Assembly (NCBI GenBank): GCA_016715115.1
Contig: JADKBM010000016.1
Location: forward strand, 434,001-498,000
Reading direction: 5' to 3'
Origin: Acidobacteriota bacterium
GTDB lineage: Bacteria > Acidobacteriota > Blastocatellia > Pyrinomonadales > Pyrinomonadaceae
DNA: 64,000 bases
Shown here piece by piece: positions 19,725 through 29,509 of this stretch; positions within the stretch are counted from its first letter, which is position 1; each line of letters starts with the position of its first letter. The notes beneath the pieces are model-generated. The model had not been told where the DNA came from. It did no database searches and saw only the letters and a list, made by a program, of their open reading frames with translations. The position numbers and the translations under genes were made by a program.

Positions 19725-22709
19725 ATGAAGAAAATTCGTCCTTTATCGATAGCGGTCTTGATCTTTGCCTTCTTCGGGATCGTTTCCGCAGCTTCAAACG
19801 ACAACAACGTCGAATGGAACGGACTCGAACACGACACGTTCAACAATTTCTACCGGACGCCGTTTGGCGCGGTGACGGCCGGGACGGTCGTCAACCTCAG
19901 GTTCCGGGCGTTCAAAAACGATCTCACCGGCGTCTTCCTGAGGGTTTACGAATACAACCCGCCGACCGGCACGACCGCCGGGCCGATCGATACGGCGATG
20001 GCGATCACCTCGTCCGACGCGACCTACGATTACTGGTCGCTCAGCTACCAGACGCCGACGACGCCGAAGATCATCTACTACAAGATCCGCGTCGTCGACG
20101 GCACCGACACCGACTACTACAGCGATTTCTACGCGGACGACCACGACAATCTCGGACAGGGCGGCGGCGGCGGCTCGTTCGACAACGAACCGTTCCCGGC
20201 GTTCCAGATAACCGTTTACGACCCTAATTTCTCGACCCCGTCGTGGATCCAGAATTCGGCCGTGTATCACATTTTTCCCGACCGTTTCCGCAACGGCGAC
20301 ATCACCAACGACTGGTGCCGCGCCGGCAACACGACCGGCTGCCCGTCGCTTTACGGCGCGTCGCCGGCATCGAATCGGGCGTTCACGACCTGGAATTCGC
20401 AGGTTTGCGACCCGCGTCAGCCGTCGCCGTGCCCGAACAATTACGGTTCGCAGTTTTTCGGCGGCGATCTCAAGGGGATCGAGAACAAACTTGACTACAT
20501 CAAGGGTCTCGGATTCGATGCGATCTATCTGAACCCGATCTTCAAGGCGCGTTCGAACCATCGCTACGATACAGACAATTTTCTCGCGATCGCCGACGAA
20601 CTCGGCGGCGACGCGGCGTTCGCTTCCCTCGTCAGCGCGGCCAACCAGCGCGGGATGAAACTGATCCTCGACGGCGTCTGGAACCATATGTCGCAGGACA
20701 GCGAGTTTTTCGATTATTATCACCGTTCGCCGGTTGTCGGCGCGTGCGAAAGCCTCGCCTCGCCTTACCGTTCGTGGTTCAACTTCTTCAACAACAACGC
20801 TCCCTGCACGACCGCCGATTACGAGGGCTGGTTCGGTTTCGGCGGACTGCCGGCGCTCACCGAAAACAACGCCGTCAAGGACTTTTTCTACCGCACGCCG
20901 ACGACCAACGTCACCCAATACTGGTACGACCGCGGTGCCGGGGGCTGGCGATTCGACGTCGCGCCGGACATCTCGCACCAGTGGTGGAACGAGTACCGCG
21001 GTTTCGCCAAGACCTACAAGCCGGACGGCCCTTTGATCGGCGAGATCTTCCCGGACGCGAGCCAGTATCTCGCCGGCGACCAACTCGACGGCTCGATGAA
21101 CTACCGCTTCCGCAAAAACGCGCTCGGCTTCGCGAGGGCGGTCGACTGGTCCGACAACGACAACAACGGCAGCAACCGCATTCTCGGCCTTTCACCTTCG
21201 CAGTTTGACGCGTCGCTCCGCTCGATCCGCGAGGACTATCCGGTTCCGGCACAGCGCGCGATGCTCAATCTGCTCGATTCACACGACACGAACCGCGCGC
21301 TTTACAGCCTGACGGCGCCCGGCGACAGCGGTTTGACGCAGGCGAAGGAACGCCTCAAACTCGCGGCGCTGATACAGTTCACGTACATCGGCGCGCCGAT
21401 GGTCTATTACGGCGACGAGGCCGGCATCAACGCGCCGTCGCTCGGCAACAGTCCGGGCGGACTTGCGGAGGACGATCCATACAACCGCGCGCCCTATCCT
21501 TGGGCGGATGAAGCCGGAAATCAGAATATCTACGGACCGGCCGATACGGGTCTGATCAACTTTTACACCTCGCTCGGCGCGATCCGCAGGCGTTCGAAGG
21601 CGCTCAGAACGGGTGACTTCAAGACGGTCCTGACCGGCGACACGACGGCCGCCGCAACCGACGACAGCACGTTCGCCTACGCCCGCGTAGACGGGAATGA
21701 AAAAGTACTCGTTGTGCTGAACAACGGCGCCGCGTCGAACAGCGCCGCGCTTCCAGTCGCCGATCTTTTTGCGGACGGGACTGTTTTGACCGATCTTCTC
21801 GGCTCGGGGAATGTGACGGTCACGGGCGGGGTCGCGAGCGTCGTGCCCGCCGCGCGTTCGGGAATGATACTCGCGGCAAAAGGCGGCGCGCCGTTCGACT
21901 TCGACGGCGACGGCAAAACGGATATTTCGATCTTCCGTCCGTCGAATGGTCAATGGTGGCTCGGACGCAGCGCCGACGGTTTGATTGTCCACACCTTCGG
22001 GAACTCGTCGGACATCCAGACGCCGGGCGATTTCACCGGCGACGGCAAAACGGACGTCTCGATCTTCCGACCGTCGAACGGGGAATGGTTCATTTTGAGA
22101 TCCGAGGATTTTTCGTTTTACAGTTTCCCGTTCGGAGCGAGCGGCGACGTTCCCGTTCCGGCCGATTATGACGGCGACGGCAAAACTGACGCGGCCGTTT
22201 TCCGTCCGTCAGATTCGACTTGGTACATCAATCGTTCAAGCGGCGGAACAACGATCGAAGGCTTCGGCGTGAGTGGTGACCGGCCGGTTCCGGCCGACTA
22301 CGACGGCGACGGCAAGACCGATATCGCGGTTTTCAGGCCAAGCCTTGGTCAATGGTGGTTGAAGCGTTCGCTAGCGGGCGTGATCGCGGTAACTTTCGGT
22401 TCGGCGACGGATCGCGCGGTGCCGGGCGATTTCACCGGCGACGGCAAGACCGACATCGCCATCTGGCGGCCTTCGAACGGTGAATGGTTCATCTTGAGAA
22501 GCGAGGACTACACGTTCTATTCGTTCCCGTTCGGGGCGAACGGCGACGCGCCGGCCCCCGGCGACTACGACGGCGACGGCAAAACGGATGCGGCGGTGTT
22601 TCGCCCGTCAAATTCAACTTGGTACGTCCAGCGCTCGACCGCCGGAACATTGATACAGGGATTCGGTCTTTCGTCCGACGTGCCGGTGCCGAATGCGTTC
22701 GTCAGATAG
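19725..22709 (+). CDS. Secreted GH13 alpha-amylase-family enzyme with FG-GAP-like C-terminus
   Basis: A 994-residue exported glycosidase. A signal peptide (1-22) precedes a starch-binding/N-type beta-sandwich (about 25-165) and a GH13 TIM barrel (about 175-620). GWRFDVAPDI holds the nucleophile Asp, LIGEIFPD the acid/base Glu, LLDSHDTNR the third catalytic Asp, and LDGVWNH the substrate-binding His. The order is nearest to neopullulanase/cyclomaltodextrinase-type enzymes acting on alpha-glucans. After a C-domain (about 625-720) come six FG-GAP-like units, an unusual appendage for GH13. glgA at 39 kb indicates glycogen metabolism, but this enzyme is extracellular. Confidence 0.92.
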   Translation: MKKIRPLSIAVLIFAFFGIVSAASNDNNVEWNGLEHDTFNNFYRTPFGAVTAGTVVNLRFRAFKNDLTGVFLRVYEYNPPTGTTAGPIDTAMAITSSDATYDYWSLSYQTPTTPKIIYYKIRVVDGTDTDYYSDFYADDHDNLGQGGGGGSFDNEPFPAFQITVYDPNFSTPSWIQNSAVYHIFPDRFRNGDITNDWCRAGNTTGCPSLYGASPASNRAFTTWNSQVCDPRQPSPCPNNYGSQFFGGDLKGIENKLDYIKGLGFDAIYLNPIFKARSNHRYDTDNFLAIADELGGDAAFASLVSAANQRGMKLILDGVWNHMSQDSEFFDYYHRSPVVGACESLASPYRSWFNFFNNNAPCTTADYEGWFGFGGLPALTENNAVKDFFYRTPTTNVTQYWYDRGAGGWRFDVAPDISHQWWNEYRGFAKTYKPDGPLIGEIFPDASQYLAGDQLDGSMNYRFRKNALGFARAVDWSDNDNNGSNRILGLSPSQFDASLRSIREDYPVPAQRAMLNLLDSHDTNRALYSLTAPGDSGLTQAKERLKLAALIQFTYIGAPMVYYGDEAGINAPSLGNSPGGLAEDDPYNRAPYPWADEAGNQNIYGPADTGLINFYTSLGAIRRRSKALRTGDFKTVLTGDTTAAATDDSTFAYARVDGNEKVLVVLNNGAASNSAALPVADLFADGTVLTDLLGSGNVTVTGGVASVVPAARSGMILAAKGGAPFDFDGDGKTDISIFRPSNGQWWLGRSADGLIVHTFGNSSDIQTPGDFTGDGKTDVSIFRPSNGEWFILRSEDFSFYSFPFGASGDVPVPADYDGDGKTDAAVFRPSDSTWYINRSSGGTTIEGFGVSGDRPVPADYDGDGKTDIAVFRPSLGQWWLKRSLAGVIAVTFGSATDRAVPGDFTGDGKTDIAIWRPSNGEWFILRSEDYTFYSFPFGANGDAPAPGDYDGDGKTDAAVFRPSNSTWYVQRSTAGTLIQGFGLSSDVPVPNAFVR

Positions 22710-22712
22710 TCG

Positions 22713-22772
22713 CGACCGGAGCGCAAGCGACTGGAGCGCAAGCGTCACGCTTGCCTGAGCGCGAGCGCGAAC
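22713..22772. repeat. REP-like elements between convergent genes
   Basis: Two tandem GGAGCGCAAGCG half-units followed by an AAGCGTCACGCTT hairpin and a GAGCGCGAGCGCGAACGG tail. This is a diverged copy of the REP family seen at 556, 52.3 and 63.6 kb. It lies between the amylase stop and the convergent GlsB-like gene. Confidence 0.7.
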
Positions 22773-22787
22773 GGACCTTTTACGGTC

Positions 22788-23048
22788 TCAGAACTTCAGA
22801 AACACCCGGAAGATCAGCAACAAAAGAATCGCGCCGGCGATCGAGACTATCCAGCCCGCCCGATAGTTCTCGTCCCGCCAGATCATTCGACCGGCAAACG
22901 TGCCTATCAAAGACCCGGCGACGCCGATGCCCATCGTTATCAAGAATCCGCGCAGCGTCCAACCACCCGGATCGTTGCCGAGAAACAATATCTGCGCGAT
23001 CGCCCCGACGATCAAGCCTCCGATCAACTGTCCAATGATATGAAACAT
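22788..23048 (-). CDS. GlsB/YeaQ/YmgE family small membrane protein
   Basis: An 86-residue, very hydrophobic protein with three predicted membrane helices (about 3-22, 32-52, 65-84). The Gly-rich pattern IGGLIVGAIAQ then GFLITMGIGVAGSLIGTFAGRMIW is diagnostic for the transglycosylase-associated/YeaQ family. Members are often stress-induced inner-membrane proteins with no proven biochemical role. It is transcribed alone and convergent to the amylase gene. Confidence 0.9.
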   Translation of the reverse strand: MFHIIGQLIGGLIVGAIAQILFLGNDPGGWTLRGFLITMGIGVAGSLIGTFAGRMIWRDENYRAGWIVSIAGAILLLLIFRVFLKF

Positions 23049-23291
23049 ATTAATCTCCTCAAATTTTTTGGTTAGCTATCCGTTTGTACTACAATTCGTC
23101 GCGCGCGACAAGAAAATTTTCCGTTCAGAAAATTTTCCGTTCGTGCCGAACTTCTTCGATACGTGACCGATGCATCGAATCCGGATCACTCAAAACAAAG
23201 AAACTCGGGCGATGGCCGATCAACCCGTCGCCGAGCGCGCATTCTGAATCGCGATATCGGCGGATCGTTTGCTGCTCAACTCCGGGTTTCA

Positions 23292-23819
23292 TCAGGCCGC
23301 CTTCGACAGCCATTCCGTCACCCACTTCGGGGGTTTTTGAAGTTCCGCGACGAGCGCGGTCTTGAACCCGGTCGTTTTCGCGTGCGGCGGCCAATCCTTC
23401 GAATTGAATCCCCACCAGTCGATGTGAATGTGATTCTTGTGCTTGGCGCCGAGCGCCGGATCGGTCGGGTTCTTTTTGAGCATTCCCTTCCTGCCGCCGT
23501 ACGGCGGCATACCGGGAATATGAAAATAGACCGGCGTTTTGCCGTTCCAGTCGACGTAGATGATGTCGGCCCAACGCATCTGCGGATGAACCGTGATCAA
23601 TGCGTCGATGATCTGATCCGCGACGGATTTCTCGACCGAATCGCGGCTGTCGAGCATAATGTCCATCGCCAGGCCCGCCGTATGCCTTGAGCCGTCTCCG
23701 CGAATCGTCCCGATCTTATTCCGGTCGGCCGCGAGCAACGGCACGCCGAGCATCAACGCTTCCTTCAACTCCCGGATCGCCGGACATTCGCCCTTTGCCC
23801 CGCCTTTCCATTCGCCCAT
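23292..23819 (-). CDS. M15/LAS-type zinc peptidase-like protein
   Basis: A 175-residue protein. SRHTAGLAMDI (His46, Asp53) and KNHIHIDWWG (His130/His132) match the zinc-ligand motifs SxHxxGxAxD and the terminal HxH of LAS peptidases that cut D-Ala peptide bonds in peptidoglycan. The ExWH-type Glu is not obvious, so the subfamily is uncertain. The start at 23819 is chosen because a GGAGGG site lies five bases upstream; the longer frame to 23879 has no such site. There is no signal peptide, unusual for a wall hydrolase, so a cytoplasmic or phage-derived role is possible. Confidence 0.65.
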   Translation of the reverse strand: MGEWKGGAKGECPAIRELKEALMLGVPLLAADRNKIGTIRGDGSRHTAGLAMDIMLDSRDSVEKSVADQIIDALITVHPQMRWADIIYVDWNGKTPVYFHIPGMPPYGGRKGMLKKNPTDPALGAKHKNHIHIDWWGFNSKDWPPHAKTTGFKTALVAELQKPPKWVTEWLSKAA

Positions 23820-24006
23820 AATCCCTCCTGCGGCACGCCGATCCGACCGGCTGCGTTTCGCTGCGAAAAAGCGCGCCAAGTCCTAATTTCTCAACTCTTC
23901 ATAACGCAAGCCGCGTACCACCGCAGCAGGGCGCGCGCAGATTTTGGCCGCTTCCGAGGATTCGAATTCGTCAGATTCTTACAGCCCGTCGAAAAAGCCG
24001 TTTTAC

Positions 24007-24262
24007 AACTAATTTGCTTCTTCAATCGTGCGGAGCACGCGAACTTGCGATAGCACCACGCGAAGCGGAGCGGAACCCAGGTGGCTGAACGCCCGAGTTC
24101 CCAAGCGTGTGTAACACGCGCAACTCTCGTTGTTGCAATAGGTCATCGTTTTTCAAACGCTCATTGGAGTCGTTCGTGGTTGACACCTGGGTTCCGCTTC
24201 GCTTCACGTGGTGCTATCGTCCGTGCGTGTGCACCGCACACCGAATCGATTGTTCCGACAGG
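24007..24262. repeat. Palindromic interspersed element, copy 1
   Basis: About 250 bases. The outer arms (GTGCGGAGCACGCGAACTTG... and its inverted counterpart ...GTGCACCGCAC) are complementary over about 55 bases. The interior contains GCGTGTGTAACACGCG and GTTCGTGGTTGACA. Relative to copies 2 and 3 the flanks (AAGAAGCAAATTAGT and CGATTGTTCCGACAGG) are in reverse orientation. Small open frames on both strands are not called as genes. Confidence 0.85.
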
Positions 24263-24873
24263 CTTCTTAGATCCAAGATAGCATTGGAGAGTCTTCCTCC
24301 CGGCGATCCGCGAAAGAGCCCGACTTGTCCGATTTTTGGGTCCACAAGGAATCAACACCAATACGTTCCGACCTCCGCGCGGGTAAATGCCTGATCGGCG
24401 AATTGCCCTCTTCGCTGTCCGGCCGAGAGTCTCCGCAGCGCCGGCGTTTCGCGTAGGTCGCCGGAGCGCAGGGTCTCTGTTCGACGAACCGCGTAATCCG
24501 GGTCAAATTCGGAAAAGTTACGTGGAGAACGAGCGATCTTACCCGCAGTAACCCGTTCCCGGGCGAGACGCGGCGAAATCGATCAACGATGCCGCACACG
24601 CCGCCCGGCTCGCTTTGATTGGGCGCGCCGAGCGATTCCGGCCGACCCGATCAAAAAGGCGAATTTCCGCGCGGCGTACACTGGCTGAACTTGATTTCCC
24701 GTGTCTCGAACACCGCCTCGGCCGTTGACGCAGACGCAAAAGTCTGCGACGCTAAAAGAGCCCCGAAGAAGAAAAATGTCCATCGATTTACGGAAACGGT
24801 TCGACGGCTGACAGCATCAAAGGATTGACGGCCGATCACCGATGATCGAGGTCAAGAACAGAAGAGGAAACAT
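24263..24873. other. Long intergenic region with no supported gene
   Basis: About 600 bases between the palindromic element and the cytochrome gene. Several frames of 60-110 codons exist on both strands, but none shows a domain, a good ribosome site or plausible composition. It may hold decayed coding sequence; the cytochrome promoter should be near its right end. Confidence 0.35.
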
Positions 24874-25422
24874 ATGAGAACAAGACTTGCATTAATGCTA
24901 TTGGGTTTGGCCGGCGGCCTGATCTTCGTCGCCGGGTTGAGTCTTCAGACCGCCGCGCCGGGAGAACGTGTGATCCCTGAGGTCATCGTTTTGGCCGAGA
25001 AGGCGGCACTTGGAAAGGTGACGTTCAACCACGGAAACCACATCACGAAAAAGGCGAACGCCGACGGCACTGCCGCACTGAGTTGCGTCGACTGCCATCA
25101 CGCCGAACAGCCTGCGACCGAGGCGGCGAAGGTTGCCGGGCGGAAGACGGTCTATCCGGCGGACCGAACGATCACGTTGACCGCCGAGAACTGGAAAGAC
25201 GGAACCGCACCGGCGGTAACGGCCTGCGGCGTTTGTCATCTGGCGAAAGACGGAAAAGCGACGATCCTGACCGAGGTTCCGAAATCCGGAACGACCGTTC
25301 TGAACAATCAGAATGCGCTTCACAAGGCTTGCGCGACCTGTCACGACAATGTCGTGAAAGCGAGGCCGACGGTTCAGGTGCCGACGACTACGAAATGCCT
25401 CGGCTGCCATAAGAAGGCCTGA
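24874..25422 (+). CDS. Secreted tetrahaem cytochrome c (cytochrome c3/c7-like)
   Basis: A 182-residue exported protein. An N-terminal signal anchor (about 4-25) is followed by four haem-binding CxxCH motifs: CVDCH (71-75), CGVCH (118-122), CATCH (153-157) and CLGCH (175-179). Additional His residues (HGNH at 53-56, H76) are candidate axial ligands for bis-His haems. Low-potential multihaem cytochromes of this class carry electrons in the periplasm. No quinol oxidoreductase or biogenesis gene is adjacent, so the redox partners are unknown. An AGAGGAAAC ribosome site precedes the ATG. Confidence 0.92.
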   Translation: MRTRLALMLLGLAGGLIFVAGLSLQTAAPGERVIPEVIVLAEKAALGKVTFNHGNHITKKANADGTAALSCVDCHHAEQPATEAAKVAGRKTVYPADRTITLTAENWKDGTAPAVTACGVCHLAKDGKATILTEVPKSGTTVLNNQNALHKACATCHDNVVKARPTVQVPTTTKCLGCHKKA

Positions 25423-25649
25423 TCCCGTCAGATTGTCGGGGTTATTCCCGTGATCTTCGAAACGCCCAGACTTTTGTTGTGACGTTTTGGAAATGGCGGG
25501 AGAGTCTGGTGTTGCCTTATGTTGCCGGCGGGCTTAAGTTCGGCGTTTTTTGAAACCACGAAGCTCACGAAGGAACAAAGAGCAGTGGGAAACTCACAAC
25601 CGGGCCGCGCGCTTCGGATAGTGACCTACGGCCGGCGTGATGCTCAAAA
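25423..25649. repeat. Intergenic stretch with CACGAAG-type repeat
   Basis: The gap after the cytochrome gene contains AACCACGAAGCTCACGAAGG (about 25553-25573), one arm of the CACGAAG repeat family seen at 51.8 and 60.6 kb. No gene is visible. Confidence 0.5.
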
Positions 25650-25696
25650 GAAAAGACGCGTAACTTTGTGAATTCGACAAAGTTACGCGTCTTTTC
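25650..25696. terminator. Bidirectional terminator, 20-bp perfect stem
   Basis: Bases 25650-25669 and 25677-25696 are perfect inverted copies around a 7-base loop. The stem carries A-run/T-run ends on both sides, so it can terminate transcription from the cytochrome gene (plus) and from the convergent lipoprotein gene (minus). Confidence 0.8.
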
Positions 25697-25755
25697 AGCG
25701 CTCAAGATTCGGCTTGGCGGCACGGCGCTCGCCTTTGTTTTCCAGACTGAGCCTT

Positions 25756-26511
25756 TTACTTGTCGGCCGTGTTGATCCGGATGCTGGCAAGTTTCCAAGC
25801 GCCCTCTTCCTTAAAGTACTTCAGTTCGAACTTCAACTTCTTCGGAGTTGTAGCATAAGAACCGGTCAGTGAGAGAGCCTTCTCGTCTCCTATGGGTTCG
25901 AATGTCGGCGAAGGCTCGAACGTCGCCTTCATTGTGAAGACGGACTTCAGGTCAAAGTCATCCTTGTTGTCGACAAACACCTTGAAAGCGTCTTTCAGCT
26001 TATCCGGCGAACTCTGGTCCTGAAACTTCTTCGCCAGTTTTTTGTAAAATCCCGTGAAATCGCCCGACTGGACCGCGCCGTCAAAATCCTTCATCGTCGC
26101 CTTCGCAAGTTCTTGCAACTCGGGTTCGGCAGGCATCTCGAGAGTCGCCGCCACGCCCCCCTTCTTGTAGACCACGCCGCTCAACGTCATTTGATTGCCG
26201 TCCGGCGCCTTGTCGATCGTGAAAGAAGGTCCGAGCGACGCGAAGGTGATCTTGAGTGTCTTCCCTGCTTCGTCGATCTCCAGACCGCCGCCGCTGATCG
26301 ATGAGTTGGATGATTTGTAATCCGCTCCGCCGTCGGCGCGGATCGTGATCGTCGTACCGTCCGCTCCGGTCCAGAAACCGACGTACTCGCTCGGCGCCGG
26401 CTTGCTCGATCCGCCGCAGGCAAGCCCGATCATTAGAAGCACGCCGAGCGTGATGGACAGCGTTTTCAGATTATGGTTTCGAACAAGGCTCAAATTGGTT
26501 AAGAATTTCAT
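25756..26511 (-). CDS. Lipoprotein of unknown function
   Basis: A 251-residue protein with a long signal sequence and lipobox IGLAC (Cys32). The mature part begins with an Ala/Pro/Ser linker and a beta-rich domain (FWTGADGTTITIRADGGADY, about 45-135), as in proteins that score a response term. A helical, NTF2-like region follows (about 140-251, including DFDGAVQSGDFTGFYKKLA and LKFELKYFKEEGAWKLASIRI). The NTF2-like assignment is tentative. It should be anchored in the outer or inner membrane facing the periplasm. Monocistronic. Confidence 0.7.
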   Translation of the reverse strand: MKFLTNLSLVRNHNLKTLSITLGVLLMIGLACGGSSKPAPSEYVGFWTGADGTTITIRADGGADYKSSNSSISGGGLEIDEAGKTLKITFASLGPSFTIDKAPDGNQMTLSGVVYKKGGVAATLEMPAEPELQELAKATMKDFDGAVQSGDFTGFYKKLAKKFQDQSSPDKLKDAFKVFVDNKDDFDLKSVFTMKATFEPSPTFEPIGDEKALSLTGSYATTPKKLKFELKYFKEEGAWKLASIRINTADK

Positions 26512-26524
26512 TGAAGGTCTCCTT

Positions 26525-27131
26525 TTATGAACGGCTTTCTATGTCGGACACATTCTCAGCAAGGAGCGTGTTCGACCTCAAAATTTGATGTCGTAGAGTT
26601 GTTTATTTTGCACTCGGCTCACTTTCGCGTCAAACACGCAAACATAAATCCGGAATTACACGATCTGACGAAATGGCACCGCAGCAAATCACTCGATCCG
26701 CTTGGCGGTTTTCCTGAAAAAGTGGTCGGCGCGCATTTGGCACTGAGAGCAAAACGCCGGCGTCCGAACGACATCGTTCGCGATCGCGAGCCGGAATTTG
26801 CAATGTCACTTCGGTTTTTGAAGTGCATTTAAGCGATGCGAAAAACTCTCTATTTGAATCAACTCCGAATGCGGCTCATTCGCGTAGCTTCCTGTCAGCG
26901 AGTATTTCTTCCCAATTATTGTTGGAATTTACTCGTTTCGTCGCAAAGTCGGCACCCTTCCCCCGTAAGAACCGCGATTTTGAACGGCACACAGCTTGCG
27001 ACAATCTCTTGTAGGCAAATGTTAATTGCGTTCGAAGAGCAGCGTTGGATGTATCAACGCAGTTCTCCTGACGAAGGTTGAATGGGTATGATCCGGCGAT
27101 CTTATGAGGCTTGCCGGAATTCCATTCGGGA
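26525..27131. other. Intergenic region with no supported gene
   Basis: About 600 bases between two divergent genes. Short frames are present but none has a domain or a convincing start. It probably contains both promoters. A GGGAGGTG ribosome site for the downstream gene lies at 27128-27135. Confidence 0.4.
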
Positions 27132-27140
27132 GGTGATCCC

Positions 27141-29432
27141 ATGAAAAGCAAATTTATTCTGAAAGCGTTTCTGGCCATCGCTGCGCTCACGACAAGTGCT
27201 CTCGGCGTAACGATCAATGAAACCATCGACACAACTGCTCCAGCGGCGAATCCATCGTATCGGGCGGTTACCGGGCAACAGACCGGCCGACTGTCGCGCA
27301 ACACCATTGTGAGCACCTGCGGTACGGCCAAGACCAATCCCGGCAGCGGCGCGGCTACGGAGCTCAGACAATACGATGATTACCGGTTCGTCGCGCTCGG
27401 AAGCGGATGTTTGACCGTCACACTGAGCAACGCCGGCGACAACGTGTTGTTTGGCGTCGCATACGACCAGACCGGACTGAATCCGGCAAATCCAACGGCA
27501 AACTACCTGGCCGATATGGGCCTCAGCCCGACTTCGGCCGTCCCTTCGAGAACTTTTTCGTTTGACGTCACCGCCGGCGAGATCTTTCACATCGTCATCC
27601 ACGAGGTAAATGCCGGCGGCGCGATCGGGCAGACCTATACTCTCGATGTCGGAGGCGTCAAGATCGTTCCGGACTTTTCGGTCACGGAGATTATCGACAC
27701 AACGTCGGCGCAGCAAAATCCGGCCTATACCGCCGCTACCGGACCGCAAACCGGGCGGCTAAATCGGTTTCCACCCGCGAGCGATTGCAGCGGATTGAAA
27801 GCAAATCCCGGGTTGTTCACGACGATGGGGACGCGCCAGGTCGATCTTTATTCTTTTACGCCAGCCTCTTCGGGCTGCGCACGGGTCACTCTGAGCCACA
27901 CCGGCGCCGATTCGGTGCACATCGTGGCCTATAACCAAAGCGGATATGTCCCGACGAACCCGTCGACCAACTATCTGGCCGACTCCGGTGCAAGCGCGAC
28001 CAACAATTCGGTGACGTTTTCCTTCCTTGTGACGCGCGGAGTCCGGTTTTACATCGTCGTCAGCGAGGTCAATCCCGGCGCCGGCATCGGCGACTCTTAC
28101 ACACTGAACATCAGCAACATCAGAGTCGCTCCGCTGATCCGGGTCACATCGACGCTTGATGCGACCTCGCCATCGACAAATCCCGACTTCACTGCGGCAA
28201 CCGGCGTGCAGACCGGAAGGATAAATCGACTTCCGCCGCCCTCGGACTGCAACGCATTGAAAACAGCGCCCGGTTTGAGCAGTCCGACAGGCTCGAGAGA
28301 CTATGACGTTTACACGTTTACGCCGGCCAGGCCGGGTTGCGTTGAGGTAACGCTCAAGTCCCTTGGCGGGCCGCTTCTTTACGCGGCCGCCTATAGCAAC
28401 CTCGGATTCAATCCGGCCAATCCGGCACTGAATTTCGTCGCCGACGGAGGCACGAGCCCGACTCTGGGCAATCCGGAGAGTTTCTCGTTTCTCGTATCCG
28501 CCGGTGTGCCGTTCAGCATTGTCGTCCATGAGGTCGATGTCGGGGCCGTCGGCCAGTCGTATTCGCTTGAGGTGGAAGGAATAGCGATGAACGCGACGAC
28601 GCGCGCGGCGATGTTCGATTTCGACGGCGACCGCCGTACAGATCCAAGCATCTTCCGGCCGTCCGTCGGCGAATGGTGGTACATCCGCTCATCCGACGGT
28701 GGAAACAACGCGTTCCAGTTCGGAGCCGCGACAGATATGTTGGCCCCGGCCGATTTTACCGGTGACGGCAAGACGGATATCGCGTTCTTCCGGCCTTCGA
28801 CAGGCTTCTGGTATGTGCTGAGAAGCGAGAACACAACGTTTTACTCGTTCCCGTTCGGATTGGCGGGCGACATTCCCGCCCCGGGCGATTTCGACGGCGA
28901 CGGCAGAGATGACGCGGCCGTTTTCCGTCCGACCAACAGTACCTGGTACATCCAGAATTCGGGCGGTGGGACAACGATCCTGGGATTCGGATTGCCGGGC
29001 GATCTGCCGGTGCCGGCGGATTATGACGGCGACAACAAAGCAGACATCGCTGTTTTCCGTCCGACGCTCGGACAATGGTGGCTAAGGCGCTCGAATCAAG
29101 GACTGATCGTCCAGAACTTCGGAACGAGTTCAGACCGGACGGTTCCCGCGGACTATACCGGCGACGGACGGGCCGATGTCGCGATCTTCAGGCCGTCGTT
29201 GAACAGTTGGTATGTTCTCCGAAGCGAAGATTCGTCGTACTACTCGTTCCCGTTCGGCGCATCGGGCGATGTCCCGGTTCCCGGCGATTATGACGGCGAC
29301 GGACTTGCCGACGCCGTTGTTTACAGACCGTCGACGCGCACGTGGTACAAACAGCAAACAACGAACGGTTTTGAAGCCATCAATTTCGGCGCCGCAAGCG
29401 ATTTGCCGGTTCCGAATGCATACGTTCGCTAA
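27141..29432 (+). CDS. Secreted protein with three N-terminal beta-sandwich repeats and FG-GAP-like C-terminus
   Basis: A 763-residue exported protein. A signal peptide (KFILKAFLAIAALTTSALG) is followed by three repeats of about 155 residues, each starting IDTT/LDAT..NP.(Y/F).AATG.QTGR(L/I)(S/N)R, with a Cys pair and closing GQ(S/T)Y(T/S)L. They resemble pre-peptidase C-terminal (PPC) beta-sandwiches. The last 270 residues are six FG-GAP-like units shared with the two upstream secreted proteins. No catalytic domain is seen, so it is likely a surface or matrix protein. The start is chosen at ATG 27141 after GGGAGGTG. Confidence 0.82.
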   Translation: MKSKFILKAFLAIAALTTSALGVTINETIDTTAPAANPSYRAVTGQQTGRLSRNTIVSTCGTAKTNPGSGAATELRQYDDYRFVALGSGCLTVTLSNAGDNVLFGVAYDQTGLNPANPTANYLADMGLSPTSAVPSRTFSFDVTAGEIFHIVIHEVNAGGAIGQTYTLDVGGVKIVPDFSVTEIIDTTSAQQNPAYTAATGPQTGRLNRFPPASDCSGLKANPGLFTTMGTRQVDLYSFTPASSGCARVTLSHTGADSVHIVAYNQSGYVPTNPSTNYLADSGASATNNSVTFSFLVTRGVRFYIVVSEVNPGAGIGDSYTLNISNIRVAPLIRVTSTLDATSPSTNPDFTAATGVQTGRINRLPPPSDCNALKTAPGLSSPTGSRDYDVYTFTPARPGCVEVTLKSLGGPLLYAAAYSNLGFNPANPALNFVADGGTSPTLGNPESFSFLVSAGVPFSIVVHEVDVGAVGQSYSLEVEGIAMNATTRAAMFDFDGDRRTDPSIFRPSVGEWWYIRSSDGGNNAFQFGAATDMLAPADFTGDGKTDIAFFRPSTGFWYVLRSENTTFYSFPFGLAGDIPAPGDFDGDGRDDAAVFRPTNSTWYIQNSGGGTTILGFGLPGDLPVPADYDGDNKADIAVFRPTLGQWWLRRSNQGLIVQNFGTSSDRTVPADYTGDGRADVAIFRPSLNSWYVLRSEDSSYYSFPFGASGDVPVPGDYDGDGLADAVVYRPSTRTWYKQQTTNGFEAINFGAASDLPVPNAYVR

Positions 29433-29509
29433 TGGTCGTCAAACGACCGAACAAGAGGTGCCGCCTGAAGTGTGAATTTCAGGCGGCCCTCAAATTGGTT
29501 AAAATGCCG

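Noticed and set aside
24022..24207. Roughly 60-codon frame present in all three palindromic elements (also 29743-30009 and 53260-53445)
   Set aside because: Although the frame stays open in each copy, frames are also open on the opposite strand, starts are weak GTGs within the arm, and GC-rich palindromes avoid stops. Kept as part of the repeat, but substitution analysis on many copies would be worthwhile.
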